Origin: Microbacteriaceae bacterium
GTDB lineage: Bacteria > Actinomycetota > Actinomycetes > Actinomycetales > Microbacteriaceae
Direction: 5' to 3'
NCBI GenBank assembly: GCA_025463665.1
Contig: JAODAY010000328.1
Location: forward strand, 1 to 6,146
DNA: 6,146 nucleotides
The notes below the pieces were generated by a model. The model searched no databases and was not told where the DNA came from. It worked only from the letters and a program-made list of their open reading frames with translations. The position numbers and the translations under genes were made by a program. This document shows positions 4,041 through 6,146 of the stretch, in pieces. Every line of letters begins with the position of its first letter. Position 1 is the stretch's first letter.

Positions 4041-6146
4041 ATGTTTTCGAAAATTCTGGTTGCCAACCGCGGGGAGATCGCAATTCGCGCTTTCCGGGCC
4101 GCTTATGAGCTGGGCGCACAGACTGTCGCGGTCTTTCCCTATGAGGATCGCAACTCCGAACATCGGCTGAAAGCAGACGAGGCGTACCAGATCGGCGAGC
4201 CGGGGCATCCGGTGCGCGCCTACCTCGACGTCGACGAGATCATCCGGGTCGCCCTCGAATGCGGCGCCGACGCCATCTACCCGGGATACGGCTTCCTGTC
4301 GGAGAATCCGCACCTGGCCCAGGCCGCTGCCGCCGCGGGGATCACCTTCATCGGTCCGCCCACCAGGGTGCTCCAGATGGCCGGCAACAAGGTGACCGCC
4401 AAGGAGCACGCCATCGCCGCGGGGGTTCCCGTGCTCAAGTCCACGCCCGCGTCGCGCGACATCGAACTGCTGCTCTCGGAGGCTGCCGAGATCGGCTTCC
4501 CGATCTTTGCGAAAGCCGTAGCCGGCGGTGGCGGACGCGGAATGCGCCGCGTGAATACTCAGGAAGAACTCAGGGGTGCGCTCGAGGAGGCGATGCGCGA
4601 GGCCGACAGCGCGTTCGGCGACCCGACGATGTTTCTCGAGCAGGCCGTCGTGCGCCCGCGCCACATCGAGGTGCAGATTCTCGCCGACGCCCACGGCGGA
4701 ACCGTTCACCTGTTCGAACGCGACTGCTCGGTGCAGCGCCGCCACCAGAAGGTGGTCGAGATCGCGCCGGCACCGAACCTCGACGAGAACGTGCGCCAGG
4801 CGATGTATCGCGACGCGATCGCCTTCGCGAAGTCGATCGACTACGTCAACGCCGGAACCGTCGAGTTCCTGCTCGACACGGCGGGGGAGCGCGAGGGCCA
4901 GCACTTCTTCATCGAGATGAACCCGCGCATCCAGGTCGAGCACACCGTGACCGAGGAGGTCACCGACGTCGACCTCGTGTCATCGCAGATGCGCATCGCC
5001 TATGGGGAGACGCTCGCCGAGCTCGGGCTCGAGCAGGAGAACATCCGACTGCGCGGCGCCGCCCTGCAGTGCCGTATCACGACGGAGGATCCCGCGGCGG
5101 GCTTCCGCCCCGACACCGGCAAGATCACCACCTACCGCTCGCCCGGCGGCGCCGGCATCCGCCTCGACGGCGGAACCGTGATGGCCGGTGCGCAGATCTC
5201 CCCGCACTTCGACTCGATGCTCGTGAAGATGACCTGCCGTGGGCGCGACTTCGCCGCGGCAGTCACCCGGGCGAGGCGCGGACTCGCCGAGTTCCGCCTG
5301 CGCGGCGTCTCGACCAACATCCCGTTCCTGCAGGCCGTGCTCGACGACCCGGACTTCGCCGCCGGTGACCTCAGCACCGCCTTCATCGAGGAGCGCCCGC
5401 ACCTCGTCTCCTCGCACCAGTCGAAGGACCGCGGCACCAAGATCCTCACCTGGCTCGCCGAGGTCACCGTGAACCAGCCCAACGGCGACGGCGCCGGCCT
5501 CATCAGCCCGCAGGTCAAGTTGCCCGAGGTCGACCTCGACGTTGCCGCGCCCGACGGTTCCCGCCAGCGGCTCCTCGAACAGGGCCCCGCCGCCTTCGCG
5601 AGCGCCCTGCGCGCACAGACGGCCCTCGCCGTGACCGACACCACCTTCCGTGACGCGCACCAGTCGTTGCTCGCGACCCGCGTGCGCACGCGCGACCTCA
5701 CCGCGGTCATGCCGCACGTCGCCCGGCTCACCCCACAGCTGCTCTCGGTCGAGGCGTGGGGAGGCGCCACCTACGACGTCGCCCTGCGCTTCCTGGGCGA
5801 AGACCCGTGGGAGCGCCTCGCGTCGATGCGGGAGGCGCTGCCCAACGTCAACATCCAGATGCTGCTGCGCGGCCGCAACACGGTCGGCTACACGCCATAC
5901 CCGACACAGGTCACCGACGCCTTCGTGCGGGAGGCGGCCGCTACCGGTGTCGACATCTTCCGCATCTTCGACGCGCTCAACGACGTGTCGCAGATGCGCC
6001 CGGCGATCGAGTCGGTGCTGCAGACGGGCACCACCATCGCGGAGGTCGCCCTCTGCTACACGTGCGACATGCTCGACCCGAACGAGAAGCTCTACACGCT
6101 GGACTACTACCTGCGGCTCGCCGACCGGATCGTCGAGGCGGGCGCC
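4041..6146 (+). CDS. pyc: Pyruvate carboxylase, N-terminal 702 codons (cut by the window edge)
   Basis: This biotin enzyme carboxylates pyruvate to oxaloacetate with ATP and bicarbonate, refilling the TCA cycle. The reading frame is open from ATG 4041 to the last base. Residues 1 to about 450 are the biotin carboxylase domain: start MFSKILVANRGEIAIRAFRA, glycine-rich ATP loop GGGGRGM (162-168), ERDCSVQRRHQKVVE (226-240), and the metal and catalytic segment EMNPRIQVEH (292-301) with R296. A linker region (about 455-525) follows. The carboxyltransferase domain then begins with TDTTFRDAHQSLLATR (532-547), whose D538 is the expected metal ligand, and continues with LLRGRNTVGYTPYP (608-621) and FRIFDALND (640-648). 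Family members have about 1,130 residues, so the carbamylated lysine part and the biotin carrier domain are missing only because the window ends. This domain order separates it from acyl-CoA carboxylase alpha subunits. AAAGGG (4031-4036) 4 nt before the ATG is a weak ribosome site. Confidence 0.97.
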   Translation, partial: MFSKILVANRGEIAIRAFRAAYELGAQTVAVFPYEDRNSEHRLKADEAYQIGEPGHPVRAYLDVDEIIRVALECGADAIYPGYGFLSENPHLAQAAAAAGITFIGPPTRVLQMAGNKVTAKEHAIAAGVPVLKSTPASRDIELLLSEAAEIGFPIFAKAVAGGGGRGMRRVNTQEELRGALEEAMREADSAFGDPTMFLEQAVVRPRHIEVQILADAHGGTVHLFERDCSVQRRHQKVVEIAPAPNLDENVRQAMYRDAIAFAKSIDYVNAGTVEFLLDTAGEREGQHFFIEMNPRIQVEHTVTEEVTDVDLVSSQMRIAYGETLAELGLEQENIRLRGAALQCRITTEDPAAGFRPDTGKITTYRSPGGAGIRLDGGTVMAGAQISPHFDSMLVKMTCRGRDFAAAVTRARRGLAEFRLRGVSTNIPFLQAVLDDPDFAAGDLSTAFIEERPHLVSSHQSKDRGTKILTWLAEVTVNQPNGDGAGLISPQVKLPEVDLDVAAPDGSRQRLLEQGPAAFASALRAQTALAVTDTTFRDAHQSLLATRVRTRDLTAVMPHVARLTPQLLSVEAWGGATYDVALRFLGEDPWERLASMREALPNVNIQMLLRGRNTVGYTPYPTQVTDAFVREAAATGVDIFRIFDALNDVSQMRPAIESVLQTGTTIAEVALCYTCDMLDPNEKLYTLDYYLRLADRIVEAGA

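Noticed and set aside
4041..6146. Reading the carboxylase as a broken or truncated gene, or as an acetyl/propionyl-CoA carboxylase alpha subunit.
   Set aside because: The frame is open to the last base, so the truncation is only the window edge. The carboxyltransferase motif TDTTFRDAHQ after the biotin carboxylase domain identifies pyruvate carboxylase.

Overview
The window is GC-rich and densely coding, with GTG starts, TANNNT-type -10 hexamers close to start codons, and a gene set typical of high-GC Actinomycetota. The run CDP-alcohol phosphatidyltransferase, small FHA protein, FtsR-type MerR regulator, second MerR regulator matches the mycobacterial/corynebacterial pgsA2-garA(odhI)-Rv1828/ftsR-Rv1830 neighbourhood as I remember it. 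A compact form of it, followed by an orphan ParA and pyruvate carboxylase, suggests the Micrococcales, perhaps Microbacteriaceae. That placement is inference, since no rRNA or other taxonomic marker is present.

Layout: 1-47 holds nothing I can assign. At 48-494 (minus strand) is a small protein of 26-residue leucine-rich-repeat-variant units. A 38-bp divergent gap (495-532) separates it from the plus-strand cluster. That cluster is a CDP-alcohol phosphatidyltransferase (533-1111), a GarA/OdhI-like FHA protein (1169-1687), an FtsR-type MerR regulator (1687-2385, start overlapping the FHA stop), a 135-bp gap with a palindrome, and a second MerR regulator (2521-3069). A long bidirectional terminator hairpin (3116-3156) separates it from a convergent ParA-family ATPase on the minus strand (3168 to about 3974). 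ParA and pyruvate carboxylase are divergent from a short control region (about 3975-4040). Pyruvate carboxylase (4041-6146) runs off the right edge after 702 codons, so the carbamylated-lysine part of its carboxyltransferase domain and its biotin carrier domain lie outside the window.

Functional reading: the cluster joins membrane phospholipid synthesis, a phospho-switch protein that in relatives controls the 2-oxoglutarate node, and two MerR regulators whose relatives act on cell division. Pyruvate carboxylase next door supplies oxaloacetate to the same part of metabolism. No phage, transposon, CRISPR, tRNA or rRNA was seen. This is mostly a conserved core locus. The points worth a second look are the start signals (three genes look leaderless), the variant phospho-acceptor motif of the FHA protein, the gene-free gap between the two MerR genes, and the parA/pyc control region.
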